From Nocardioides marinisabuli (GTDB lineage: Bacteria > Actinomycetota > Actinomycetes > Propionibacteriales > Nocardioidaceae), in NCBI RefSeq assembly GCF_013466785.1, contig NZ_CP059163.1, forward strand, positions 248,001 through 312,000: DNA of 64,000 nt, in the 5' to 3' direction. The position numbers were made by a program, and so were the translations under genes. A model generated the notes under the pieces. That model worked only from the letters and a program-made list of their open reading frames with translations. It searched no databases and was not told the origin of the DNA. Of this stretch, positions 1 to 7,566 are shown in pieces; position 1 is the first letter of the stretch; each line of letters opens with the position of its first letter.

Positions 1-1
1 C

Positions 2-1423
2 ACCGCGCTCGGGCTGGGCGACGGCGCGCAGTCCCGCGGGCCGGGGCAGCCCGTCGGCGAGGGCAACGAGGCGACGATGGCGCTGCGCGACCTGCGCGTC
101 GCGCTGCCGCAGCTCGGCGCCGAGCAGCGGCGCGAGGGCGAGGCCCTGCTGGCCCGACCCACCGACGGCGGCGACGACCCGGTCGGCCAGGGCTACGACA
201 GCCGGTCGAAGAAGCTGTGCAGCGGCAACGTGTGCGTCCACTACGTCACCAAGGGCGCCGACCGGCCCGACTCCCAGAAGTGGGTCCGCAAGACCCTCCA
301 GGTGATGAACAAGGTCTGGGACTTCGAGACCGGCACCCTGGGCTACCGCAAGCCGGTCAGCGACCGCAGCCTGCCCCAGGGCAAGAACGGCGGCAACGGC
401 AAGTTCGACGTCTACCTCAAGGAGCTCAGCGGGCAGCGCCTCTACGGCTACTGCGCCCCCGAGTACCTGGTCAAGGGCAACAAGCGGCTCGCCAACGGCT
501 ACTGCGTGCTCGACGACGACTTCGCCAAGGCCGAGTACGGCCGCAAGCCGCTCGACACCCTGCGCGTCACCGCCGCGCACGAGTTCTTCCACGCGATCCA
601 GTTCAACTACGACTACCGCGAGGACCGCTGGCTGCTGGAGTCGACGGCGACCTGGGTCGAGGAGCGCTTCGCCGACGACGTCAACGACAACCGCCAGTAC
701 CTCCCGGTCGGCCAGGTGCGCGTCCCTGACGAGCCGCTCGACATCTTCAGCACCACCTTCGGGCGCCACTACGGCAACTGGGCGTGGTGGGAGTTCCTGA
801 CCCAGAAGTACGGCGGCGGCATCGTCCGCAGCGTGTGGAAGCAGGCCGGGCAGTTCAAGGGCGCCGGACGCGACTACTCGACCAAGGCGCTGACCAAGGT
901 GCTGGCGGCCAAGGGCGGCTTCTCCCGCAACTACGCCCGCTTCGCTGCGGTCAACAACAACCCCGCGGCCTTCTACCCCGAAGGCGCCAGCTGGCCGAGC
1001 GCGGCCCGCATCGCCAACCTCAAGCTCTCGAAGGACGCGACGAGGAAGTCGCAGGCCACGACGGTCGACCACATGTCGGCGCAGAACGTCGACGTCACCC
1101 CGGCCGCCGAGCTCAAGGACAAGGCCTGGACCCTGCGCCTGACCCTTGACGGGCCGGCGGCGGCGACCAAGCCGATGGCCGCGGTGCTGGTGCAGAACAA
1201 GAAGGGCGCCTGGGACGAGCGCCTCCTGGAGTTCAACCGCAAGGGCCGCGCCCGGCTGAGCGTGCCGTTCTCCGCGCGGCGCGTCGACGCGGTGACGGTC
1301 TCGCTGGTCAACACCTCGACCAGCTTCGACTGCTGGGAGGACCAGGCCTACTCGTGCGCCGGCATCGCCGACCACGACGCCGCGCCGTTCGAGGTCACCG
1401 CCAAGGTGTTCAAGGACAAGTGA
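2..1423 (+). CDS. Secreted zinc metallopeptidase (MXAN_6640-like), 5' end missing
   Basis: Reading is open from base 2 with no stop before the internal ATG at 77, so the true start lies left of the window and the N-terminus (probably a signal peptide) is cut off. The zincin motif HEFFHAIQ lies at about 578-601 and is followed by LLESTATWVEE, whose glutamate is the likely third zinc ligand (gluzincin arrangement). This resembles MXAN_6640-type putative metalloproteases, which are secreted. The C-terminal third looks like a beta-rich non-catalytic domain. The substrate cannot be told. The last 14 bases overlap the convergent neighbour. Confidence 0.72.
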   Translation, partial: TALGLGDGAQSRGPGQPVGEGNEATMALRDLRVALPQLGAEQRREGEALLARPTDGGDDPVGQGYDSRSKKLCSGNVCVHYVTKGADRPDSQKWVRKTLQVMNKVWDFETGTLGYRKPVSDRSLPQGKNGGNGKFDVYLKELSGQRLYGYCAPEYLVKGNKRLANGYCVLDDDFAKAEYGRKPLDTLRVTAAHEFFHAIQFNYDYREDRWLLESTATWVEERFADDVNDNRQYLPVGQVRVPDEPLDIFSTTFGRHYGNWAWWEFLTQKYGGGIVRSVWKQAGQFKGAGRDYSTKALTKVLAAKGGFSRNYARFAAVNNNPAAFYPEGASWPSAARIANLKLSKDATRKSQATTVDHMSAQNVDVTPAAELKDKAWTLRLTLDGPAAATKPMAAVLVQNKKGAWDERLLEFNRKGRARLSVPFSARRVDAVTVSLVNTSTSFDCWEDQAYSCAGIADHDAAPFEVTAKVFKDK

Positions 1424-2030
1424 GCAGGCAGCCCTGAGGGGCCTCGGAGCGTCGCAGCCCCTCGAGCGGCCCGTCGGCCAGCTCGCCGACGATCCCCACC
1501 ACGGCGACCGCGCCCTGGCTCACGGGCTGGGTGGCGCCGCCGCTGAGGCCGTCGAGGACCTCGGCCGCGGTGGCGGCGACCGGGTTGAGCACTGACGAGA
1601 CCGGGCCGCCGGGGCCCGGTGCCGGGTCGGGGTCCGGGGTCGGGGTCGTCGGGGTCGTCGGGGTCGGAGTCGTCGGGTTCGGGTTCGGGTTCGCCGGGGT
1701 CGGGGCAGGCGCCGGAGCCGGGGCCGGGGCCACGGCGGGCTGTGCCTGCGGCGTCGCGCGGCCGCCTGGCACGGGGGCGCTAGCCCGACGAGCGTCACCG
1801 GTGCCGCTGACCCCAGGGGCGGTGCTCGTCCGGGGCCGCATCTGCGCACCGTCGACGACCCGCTGCTCCTGCGCGAGCACGGGCTGCTGGAGGTCGAGGT
1901 CCGGCAGCACGTCGACGAGGTTGGTCGTCACCACGAGCGCACCGACGAAGGCACCTGCGCCGATCACCAGGCCGGCGTACCCGAGCCGCACGTCGCGGTC
2001 GCGGCGGCTCCGCACCCTGCTCCTGCGCAC
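1410..2030 (-). CDS. Small membrane-anchored proline-rich protein, unknown function
   Basis: 206 aa from a GTG start. A basic N-terminus (about residues 1-15) is followed by one hydrophobic segment (about 17-38), then a long low-complexity Pro/Ala/Thr region (about 80-145) with runs of PAPAPAP and TPTTPTT, and an Ala/Val/Gly-rich tail. This looks like a single-pass protein with an extended extracytoplasmic region. I recognise no domain. The overlap with the 3' end of the convergent peptidase gene is 14 bp. The start is uncertain because another in-frame GTG follows within a few codons. Confidence 0.55.
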   Translation of the reverse strand: MRRSRVRSRRDRDVRLGYAGLVIGAGAFVGALVVTTNLVDVLPDLDLQQPVLAQEQRVVDGAQMRPRTSTAPGVSGTGDARRASAPVPGGRATPQAQPAVAPAPAPAPAPTPANPNPNPTTPTPTTPTTPTPDPDPAPGPGGPVSSVLNPVAATAAEVLDGLSGGATQPVSQGAVAVVGIVGELADGPLEGLRRSEAPQGCLLTCP

Positions 2031-2187
2031 CGTCGCCGCCTCTCAGCATCGTCCTCGTGGTGGTCCTCCCACCAGCCGGTCAGGCTAGCGGCGCGGCCGC
2101 GGGCGCCGCACCCGATCCGGGGCCCAGTGCCCGGGAGGACCAGGGATCCTGACCGAAAGGACGAGACCAGGTGTCTAGGGTCGGGGC

Positions 2188-3342
2188 GTGACCCAGCGCC
2201 ACCGCTCCGCCGTGCCGGTCGACGTCTGCGTCGTCGGCGCCGGGCAGGCCGGCCTGGCGGCCGGCTTCTACCTCCAGCGCGCCGACCGCGAGCGCCGCCG
2301 GCGCGGGGCGAGGCCGCTCACGTGGGTGCTGCTCGACGCCCACGACGAGCCGGGCGGCTCGTGGCCCGACACCTGGCCGAGCCTGCGGCTCTTCTCCCCC
2401 GCCGCCTACAGCTCGCTGCCGGGGTGGCCGATGCCGCGCTGGAGCGGCGAGGACAACCCGCCCGCCGCCCACGTGGTCGCCTACCTGCGCGACTACGAGC
2501 AGCGCTACGGCCTCGACGTACGCCGCCCGGTGCGGGTGCGTGAGGTCCACCGGGCCCCGGACGACCGGCTGGAGGTGCGCACCGACCACGGTGACTGGTC
2601 GGCGCGGGTGGTCGTCAGCGCGACCGGCACCCAGGAGCGGCCGTTCGTGCCGGCGGTCGCGGGGGCCGACGAGTTCGAGGGGGTGCAGCTGCACACCGGC
2701 TCCTACCGCGGCCCCGCGCCGTTCGCCGGACGCCGGGTCCTGGTCGTCGGCGGCGCCAACTCGGCCGCCCAGGTCGCCGCCGACCTGCTGCCGGTGGTCG
2801 AGCGGCTGCACTGGGCCGCCCGCCGCCCGCCGCGCTACCTGCCCGACCACGTCGACGGGCGGGTGCTCTTCGAGACCGCGACCCAGGCGGTGCGCGACCG
2901 GGCCGCCGGCCGCCCCTCGCGCGGCGTCGCCTCGCTGGGCGACGTGGTGGCGGTGCCCGCGGTGCGCGAGGCGCGCGACCACGGCGGCCTGCGCGCGGTG
3001 CCGATGGTCGAGCGCCTGACCCGCAGCGGCGCCCGCTGGCCCGACGGTCACGAGGAGCCGCTCGACGCGGTCGTGTGGGCCACCGGCTTCCGCCCCGCGC
3101 TGCGCCACCTGCGGCCGCTGGGGCTCGACTCCGCGAAGGGGCGTCCGCTCACCGAGGCGCCGGAGGGCGCGGTGATGCCGGTGCGCGCCGTCGGCGAGCC
3201 CCGCCTGCTCCTGCTGGGGTACGGCGACTGGTGCGGGCCCGCGTCGGCCACCCTGGTCGGCGTCGGTCGCCCGGCCCGGGAGGCGGTGGCTGCGGCCGAG
3301 GCGCTGGTCGACCGCGACGAGGCTGCGTCAGGACAGGACTGA
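2188..3342 (+). CDS. arsO: ArsO-like flavin-dependent monooxygenase
   Basis: 384 aa from a GTG start. The N-terminal dinucleotide fold reads VCVVGAGQAGLAAG, and a second Rossmann motif (VLVVGGANSAAQVAADL, about residue 185) would bind NAD(P)H. The segment SLRLFSPAAYSSLPGWPMP and the ATGTQERP and ATGF motifs are typical of the FMO-like family that includes ArsO, found in ars operons. Its 3' end overlaps the convergent arsenate reductase gene by 15 bp, which supports a role in arsenic metabolism; ArsO chemistry is not well settled. It could instead be a general FAD oxidoreductase. Confidence 0.72.
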   Translation: MTQRHRSAVPVDVCVVGAGQAGLAAGFYLQRADRERRRRGARPLTWVLLDAHDEPGGSWPDTWPSLRLFSPAAYSSLPGWPMPRWSGEDNPPAAHVVAYLRDYEQRYGLDVRRPVRVREVHRAPDDRLEVRTDHGDWSARVVVSATGTQERPFVPAVAGADEFEGVQLHTGSYRGPAPFAGRRVLVVGGANSAAQVAADLLPVVERLHWAARRPPRYLPDHVDGRVLFETATQAVRDRAAGRPSRGVASLGDVVAVPAVREARDHGGLRAVPMVERLTRSGARWPDGHEEPLDAVVWATGFRPALRHLRPLGLDSAKGRPLTEAPEGAVMPVRAVGEPRLLLLGYGDWCGPASATLVGVGRPAREAVAAAEALVDRDEAASGQD

Positions 3343-3771
3343 GGGCGCCAGCTCGAGGTCGGGCACCAGCTCCACCAGCAGCCCGCGCACCCGCTCGTCG
3401 AGGTCGGCCACGATCGCGCGCACGGTGGCGGGGTCCTGGCCGCCGGGGTCAGCGACCGGCCAGTCGACGTACCGCACCCCGGGCACGTAGGGGCACTCCT
3501 CGCCGCAGCCGAGGGTGATGGCCATCGAGCTGGCGGCGATCGTCTCGCGGGTCAGCCGGGTGGGCTCCTCGCGGGAGGTGTCGAGGCCGAGGCGCTCGAG
3601 GGCGTCGGCGACCTCGGGGTGGATGTGCTCGCCCGGCGCCGTGCCCGCCGAGAGCGCACGGACGCGGCCCTGGGCGTAGTGCTCGGTGAGGACGCGGCTG
3701 ATCACCGAGCGCCCGCCGTTGCGGACGCAGGCGAAGACGACCTGCGGGACGTCGGGGGTGGTGCTGCTCAT
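3328..3771 (-). CDS. arsC: Arsenate reductase, LMW-phosphatase type (probably mycothiol-linked)
   Basis: 147 aa. The phosphatase-type P-loop CVRNGGRS gives C15-X5-R21-S, the catalytic signature of LMW-PTP-derived arsenate reductases. The later stretch LGCGEECPYVPGVRYVDWPVADP matches actinobacterial arsenate-mycothiol transferases and carries the Asp of the DP loop. It would reduce arsenate to arsenite in the cytoplasm. Its ATG overlaps the stop of the upstream arsR-arsC fusion (ATGA), so the two are translationally coupled. The ATG at 3771 is preferred over longer readings because of that coupling. Confidence 0.88.
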   Translation of the reverse strand: MSSTTPDVPQVVFACVRNGGRSVISRVLTEHYAQGRVRALSAGTAPGEHIHPEVADALERLGLDTSREEPTRLTRETIAASSMAITLGCGEECPYVPGVRYVDWPVADPGGQDPATVRAIVADLDERVRGLLVELVPDLELAPSVLS

Positions 3772-4484
3772 GGGCTCTCCTGGGGGTGGCGGTGCTCGGG
3801 TCCGAGGTGGGTGGCCAGCCGGGCGACGCGCCGCTCGATCTCGGCGGCGGCGTCGTCGAAGGCGGCGTCGGTGCCGACCGGCACGGGGTCGGGCACCGAC
3901 CAGTGCGGTCCCGTCGGGGTGCCGGGCGCGAGCTCCTCGTGGGCGCGGTCGCAGACGGTGACCAGCAGGTCGCCGGGGGCGGCGACGTCGGCGAGGCGCA
4001 CGGGCTCGTCGGCCAGGCGCAGCCCGCGTCGCCGGGCGGCCGCGCGGGCTCCGGGCGCGACCCGGTCGGCCGGGTGGGTGCCGGCCGAGAGCCCCGGCAC
4101 GGTCCCGGTGGTGTTCCACAGCGCGGCGGCGAGCTGGGAGCGCGCCGAGTTGGCGGTGCACACGAAGACCACCCGTCGCGCCTCCACGCCGCCCCGGCCG
4201 CCGGTCGGCGCCAGGTCGTCGAGCGCGCGCGCCTCGAGGCTGACGTAGCTGCGCCGCCGGTCGGCCTGCGAGCCGTGCCTGGTCACCAGGCCGGCCCGCT
4301 CGAGGACCCCGAGGTGGTGGGCCAGGAGGTTGGAGGACAGCCCGAGGGCCGCGCGCAGCTCGCCGGGCGAGGCGTCGCCCAGGACCAGCAGGTCGACGAC
4401 CCGCAGCCGGGCCGCGTCGGCGAGCGCCGCGTGCCGCGCCACCCGCCGCTCCAGCACGCCGTCCCCGATTGCCTCAACGTTCAT
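3768..4484 (-). CDS. arsR: ArsR-type repressor fused to an LMW-phosphatase/arsenate reductase domain
   Basis: 238 aa with two domains. Residues about 12-92 form an ArsR-family winged helix (LRAALGLSSNLLAHHLGVLERAGLV as recognition region, then a RRRSYVSLE wing). Residues about 104-230 form a low-molecular-weight phosphatase fold with the P-loop CTANSARS (C109-X5-R115). Such fusions are known in actinobacteria. The likely role is an arsenic-responsive repressor that also reduces arsenate. No clustered cysteine metal site stands out in the HTH half. The gene heads a two-gene unit with arsC, and its ATG lies inside an inverted repeat (4472-4497), which implies autoregulation. Confidence 0.85.
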   Translation of the reverse strand: MNVEAIGDGVLERRVARHAALADAARLRVVDLLVLGDASPGELRAALGLSSNLLAHHLGVLERAGLVTRHGSQADRRRSYVSLEARALDDLAPTGGRGGVEARRVVFVCTANSARSQLAAALWNTTGTVPGLSAGTHPADRVAPGARAAARRRGLRLADEPVRLADVAAPGDLLVTVCDRAHEELAPGTPTGPHWSVPDPVPVGTDAAFDDAAAEIERRVARLATHLGPEHRHPQESP

Positions 4485-4497
4485 TGAGGTTATTCAA
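4472..4497. promoter_or_regulatory. Candidate ArsR operator overlapping the arsR start codon
   Basis: CCTCAA (4472-4477) and TTGAGG (4484-4489) form a perfect inverted repeat with a 6-nt spacer. A further TCAA at 4494-4497 extends the pattern, so TCAA, TTGA and TCAA start at 4474, 4484 and 4494, exactly 10 bp apart. ArsR-family operators are inverted repeats of this kind. The initiation codon (4482-4484) is inside it, so bound repressor would block transcription initiation or early elongation. Binding itself is inferred. Confidence 0.6.
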
Positions 4498-4533
4498 GGC
4501 CCCTGGGCCTGGCCAGGTCAACCCACCGGCGGG

Positions 4534-4625
4534 CCGAGCAGTCACTTGTGAACCACCCACCGGTCACTTCCGCACCCCAGCCGGTGCGGAAGTGACTGCT
4601 CGATGGTTCACAAGTGACTGCTCGG
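4534..4625. repeat. Compound inverted repeat with 22-bp periodicity, 3' of selD
   Basis: Outer arms 4534-4555 and 4604-4625 are a perfect 22-bp inverted repeat. Inside them, 4563-4576 and 4583-4596 form a 14-bp inverted repeat with a 6-nt loop. GTCACTT recurs at 4541 and 4563 (22 bp apart) and AAGTGAC at 4590 and 4612 (22 bp apart). The element ends 6 bp from the selD stop codon and could fold into a long hairpin. It may act as a terminator, as an mRNA 3'-end stabiliser, or as a dispersed repeat. Confidence 0.75.
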
Positions 4626-4631
4626 CCGGGC

Positions 4632-5636
4632 TTAGCGCACCGTGATGCGGGGGTGGGCGCCGGCCCGCGCCACGATCTCGCCCACGACCGGGTGGCCGGG
4701 CAGCTCGCCGGCGACGAGCAGGCCGCCGGAGGTCTGGGCGTCGGCGAGGAGGACCAGCTCGTCCTCGTCGACGGAGGCCTCGAGGTGGGGGCGCACCCAG
4801 TCGAGGTTGCGGCGGCTGCCGCCCGGCACGAACCCGGCGGCGTACGACGCCCGGGCCGGCTCGAGGTAGGGCACGGCGGCGGCGTCGACCACCGCGTCGA
4901 CCCCGCTGGCGCGGCACATCTTGAACAGGTGGCCCAGCAGCCCGAAGCCGGTGACGTCGGTGGCGGCGGTGTGGCCCGCGGCGAGCGAGGCCCGCGAGGC
5001 GTCACGGTTGAGGGTGGTCATCACCGCGACCGCCTCCTCGAAGACCTCGCCGGTCGACTTGTGCCGGTTGTTGAGCACCCCGAGCCCCAGCGGCTTGGTC
5101 AGCGTCAGCGGGGTGCCGGGGGCGGCCGCGTCGTTGCGCAGCAGGCGGGCGGGGTCGGCGGTGCCGGTGACGGCGAGGCCGTACTTCGGCTCGGGGTCGT
5201 CGATGCTGTGGCCGCCGGCGAGCAGGCAGCCGGCCTCGGCGCAGACCGCCGCTCCCCCGCGCAGCACCTCGGCGGCGACCTCGAAGGGGATCCGGTCGCG
5301 CGGCCAGGCCAGAAGGTTGACCGCCACCAGCGGCTCGCCGCCCATCGCGTAGACGTCGGAGAGCGCGTTGGCCGCCGCGATCCGGCCCCAGTCGTAGGGG
5401 TCGTCGACGACGGGGGTGAAGAAGTCGGTGGTCAGCACGACGGCGCGGTCCCCGTCGAGGCGGACCACCGCCCCGTCGTCGCCGTGCTCGAGACCGACCA
5501 GCAGGTCGTCGCCGCTGGCCACCGGCAGCCCGGCCAGCACGCGTTCGAGCTCGCCGGGCGGCACCTTGCAGGCGCAGCCGCCGCCGGAGGCGTGCTGGGT
5601 CAGTCGGAGCGGGGCGTGGGAGGTCGCACTGGTCAC
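4632..5636 (-). CDS. selD: Selenide, water dikinase
   Basis: 334 aa. It makes selenophosphate from selenide and ATP, the selenium donor for selenocysteine synthesis by SelA. The N-terminal active-site segment GGGCACK holds C21 and C23 with K24; the catalytic position is cysteine, not selenocysteine. TDFFTPVVDDPYDWGRIAAANALSDVYAMGG and TDVTGFGLLGH are typical of AIR-synthase-like SelD. The GTG start overlaps the nrfD stop (GTGA), making it the last gene of the fdhA-fdhB-nrfD-selD operon. A longer reading that continues upstream is in the wrong frame for the family. Confidence 0.95.
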   Translation of the reverse strand: MTSATSHAPLRLTQHASGGGCACKVPPGELERVLAGLPVASGDDLLVGLEHGDDGAVVRLDGDRAVVLTTDFFTPVVDDPYDWGRIAAANALSDVYAMGGEPLVAVNLLAWPRDRIPFEVAAEVLRGGAAVCAEAGCLLAGGHSIDDPEPKYGLAVTGTADPARLLRNDAAAPGTPLTLTKPLGLGVLNNRHKSTGEVFEEAVAVMTTLNRDASRASLAAGHTAATDVTGFGLLGHLFKMCRASGVDAVVDAAAVPYLEPARASYAAGFVPGGSRRNLDWVRPHLEASVDEDELVLLADAQTSGGLLVAGELPGHPVVGEIVARAGAHPRITVR

Positions 5637-6586
5637 GAGGACACAGTGCCGGATTCCTGGCGCTGCGCCTCCTCCTCCCGGGCACGCATCCGCTCGCGCT
5701 GCGGCACCACGACGTACTTGGGGTCGCGCGCGGACTCGCGGCCGGCCTCGAAGACCGCGAAGCGCAGCGCCAGCGAGCCGGCGGCGTACGACGCCCCGGC
5801 CACCCGCCGCGCCCACGGCCGGCGTCGCGAGAGCGCGCTCAGCCCGAGCCCGGCGACGGTCAGGGCCCGCGACAGCCTGGTCAGCCTCCCGGCCAGGCCC
5901 TTCTCGTAGGGCTCGGCCAGCATCCCGAGCCGCTGCTCCATCAGGTGGCTGACACCGAGCTCGGCGACCGCGCCGATGCCGGCCATCCGCGCCGCGGGGC
6001 CGCTCTCGGCCACGGGGGCCAGCACCATGGCGGTGCCGCCCGCGGCGGCGGCCGCGGAGCCGCCGAAGACGAAGGGCAGCTCGCGGTGCGCCTCGTGCCA
6101 GACCGGGATCGCGGTGTTGGCGAACAGCGCGGCGGTGTAGGTGGCCAGAGGCGGGCCGAACACGGCGGCCCCGGCCCCGGCCAGGCGGCCCAGGCGGGGC
6201 GCCACCCCCGTCACGTGCGACGCGGCAGCCGCGCCGGCGAGGCTGCTGAAGGGGGCCAGGATGTAGGAGCCGACCGAGAGCGGCGAGGTCGGCTTGAAGA
6301 CGCGCAGCATGTTGAGGAACCGCTCGGGGCGGCCCAGGTCGTGCACCAGCGCGACGGTGCCGATCGCGGCGCCCGTCGCCGCGGTGAGCCGGGTGACGTG
6401 CTCGAGGCCCGGGCGTCCGCTGAGCGCCGCACCCTCGGCCAGCAGCGCCGAGCCGCCGGCGATGCCGCCGATCCACAGGTAGATCGGCACGTCGGGGGTC
6501 TTCCAGGTGGGTTCCTTGAGGATCGGTCGCCCGTAGTAGGACCGGAACTCCGGCTCGGGCACCATCGACTGCTCGCGACGGCTCAT
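5633..6586 (-). CDS. nrfD: NrfD/PsrC-type membrane subunit of formate dehydrogenase
   Basis: 317 aa, hydrophobic, about eight membrane segments, with the family features TPDVPIYLWIGGIAGGSALL and LVHDLGRPERFLNMLRVFKPTSPLSVGSYIL. NrfD-like proteins anchor molybdo-enzyme/ferredoxin subunit pairs and exchange electrons with quinone. It sits directly after fdhB with an ATGA overlap and overlaps selD by 4 nt. Unlike FdnI it carries no visible haem-ligand pattern, so it belongs to the NrfD class rather than cytochrome b556. The C-terminus is charged and cytoplasmic-looking. Confidence 0.88.
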   Translation of the reverse strand: MSRREQSMVPEPEFRSYYGRPILKEPTWKTPDVPIYLWIGGIAGGSALLAEGAALSGRPGLEHVTRLTAATGAAIGTVALVHDLGRPERFLNMLRVFKPTSPLSVGSYILAPFSSLAGAAAASHVTGVAPRLGRLAGAGAAVFGPPLATYTAALFANTAIPVWHEAHRELPFVFGGSAAAAAGGTAMVLAPVAESGPAARMAGIGAVAELGVSHLMEQRLGMLAEPYEKGLAGRLTRLSRALTVAGLGLSALSRRRPWARRVAGASYAAGSLALRFAVFEAGRESARDPKYVVVPQRERMRAREEEAQRQESGTVSS

Positions 6587-7566
6587 CGGCGCCTGCCCAG
6601 GAACGAGGCGGCCCCGAGGCCGGCCAGGGCCAGCGCACCGGCGCCGACGTGGCGCCACATCGAGCCGAGGTCGCGGGTCGTGACCACCGGGTCGGGCGGC
6701 AGCCCGTAGACCTCCGGCTCGTCGAGCAGCAGGAAGAACGCCCCGTCGCCGCCGACCCCGTCGTCGGGGTCGGCGCCGTAGAGCCGCGCCACGTCGACGC
6801 CCTGCTCGTGCAGCTGCTCGACCCGCGCCGCCGCCCGCTCGCGCAGCTCGTCGAGGTCGCCGAACTGGATCGACTCGGTCGGGCAGGCCTGGGCGCAGGC
6901 CGGCGTCTGGCCCTCCTTGAGCCGGTCGTAGCACAGGGTGCACTTGAAGGCGCGCCCGTCGTCCTTGCGCTGGTCGATGACGCCGTACGGGCAGGCCGGC
7001 ACGCAGTAGCCGCAGCCGTTGCAGATGTCCTCCTGCACCACCACCGTGCCGAACTCGGTGCGGAAGAGCGACCCGGTCGGGCAGACGTCGAGGCAGGCGG
7101 CGTGGGTGCAGTGCTTGCACACGTCGGAGGACATCAGCCACCGCACGCCGCTGTCGCCGGAGGCGGCGCCCTGGTCGGCCCCGTCGGCCCCGTCGGGCAG
7201 GGTCACCTCGCGCTCCCAGCCCGGGGGCCGGCTGCCCGGCATCCCCAGGTCGGTCGGCGCAGCGGTCGGCCCAGCACCCGAGGACGCCGGGCCGAGCGGC
7301 TGCTCGATGAAGGCGACGTGGCGCCAGGTGCTCGCACCCAGCTGCTGGGTGTTGTCGTAGGACATCCCGGTCAGCAGGTAGCCGTCGTCGGGCACCTGGT
7401 TCCACTCCTTGCACGCCACCTCGCAGGCCTTGCAGCCGATGCACACCGAGGTGTCGGTGAAGAAGCCCTTGCGGGCCGGGTGGTCCTCGTAGCCCGCGTT
7501 CTCGCTGGGGTCGTCGAGGCGCCCCCACAGGGACTCCGGGGAGAGGAACTCGCTGAGCCTGCTCAC
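6583..7566 (-). CDS. fdhB: Formate dehydrogenase iron-sulfur subunit (four 4Fe-4S motifs)
   Basis: 327 aa. Four Cys groups are visible in order: CIGCKACEVAC (about residue 42), CKHCTHAACLDVCP, CNGCGYCVPACP and CTLCYDRLKEGQTPACAQACP. This is the DMSOR-family electron-transfer subunit that links FdhA to NrfD. A C-terminal hydrophobic stretch ending in GRRR (last about 25 residues) could anchor it in the membrane, as in FdnH. The GTG at 7566 is chosen because it overlaps the fdhA stop (GTGA); longer in-frame readings run into fdhA. Confidence 0.92.
   Translation of the reverse strand: MSRLSEFLSPESLWGRLDDPSENAGYEDHPARKGFFTDTSVCIGCKACEVACKEWNQVPDDGYLLTGMSYDNTQQLGASTWRHVAFIEQPLGPASSGAGPTAAPTDLGMPGSRPPGWEREVTLPDGADGADQGAASGDSGVRWLMSSDVCKHCTHAACLDVCPTGSLFRTEFGTVVVQEDICNGCGYCVPACPYGVIDQRKDDGRAFKCTLCYDRLKEGQTPACAQACPTESIQFGDLDELRERAAARVEQLHEQGVDVARLYGADPDDGVGGDGAFFLLLDEPEVYGLPPDPVVTTRDLGSMWRHVGAGALALAGLGAASFLGRRR

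Noticed and set aside
1610..1750. Apparent GGTC/GGGTC minisatellite
   Set aside because: It is the coding sequence for the Pro/Thr-rich region of the leftward protein, so the repeats follow from codon choice.
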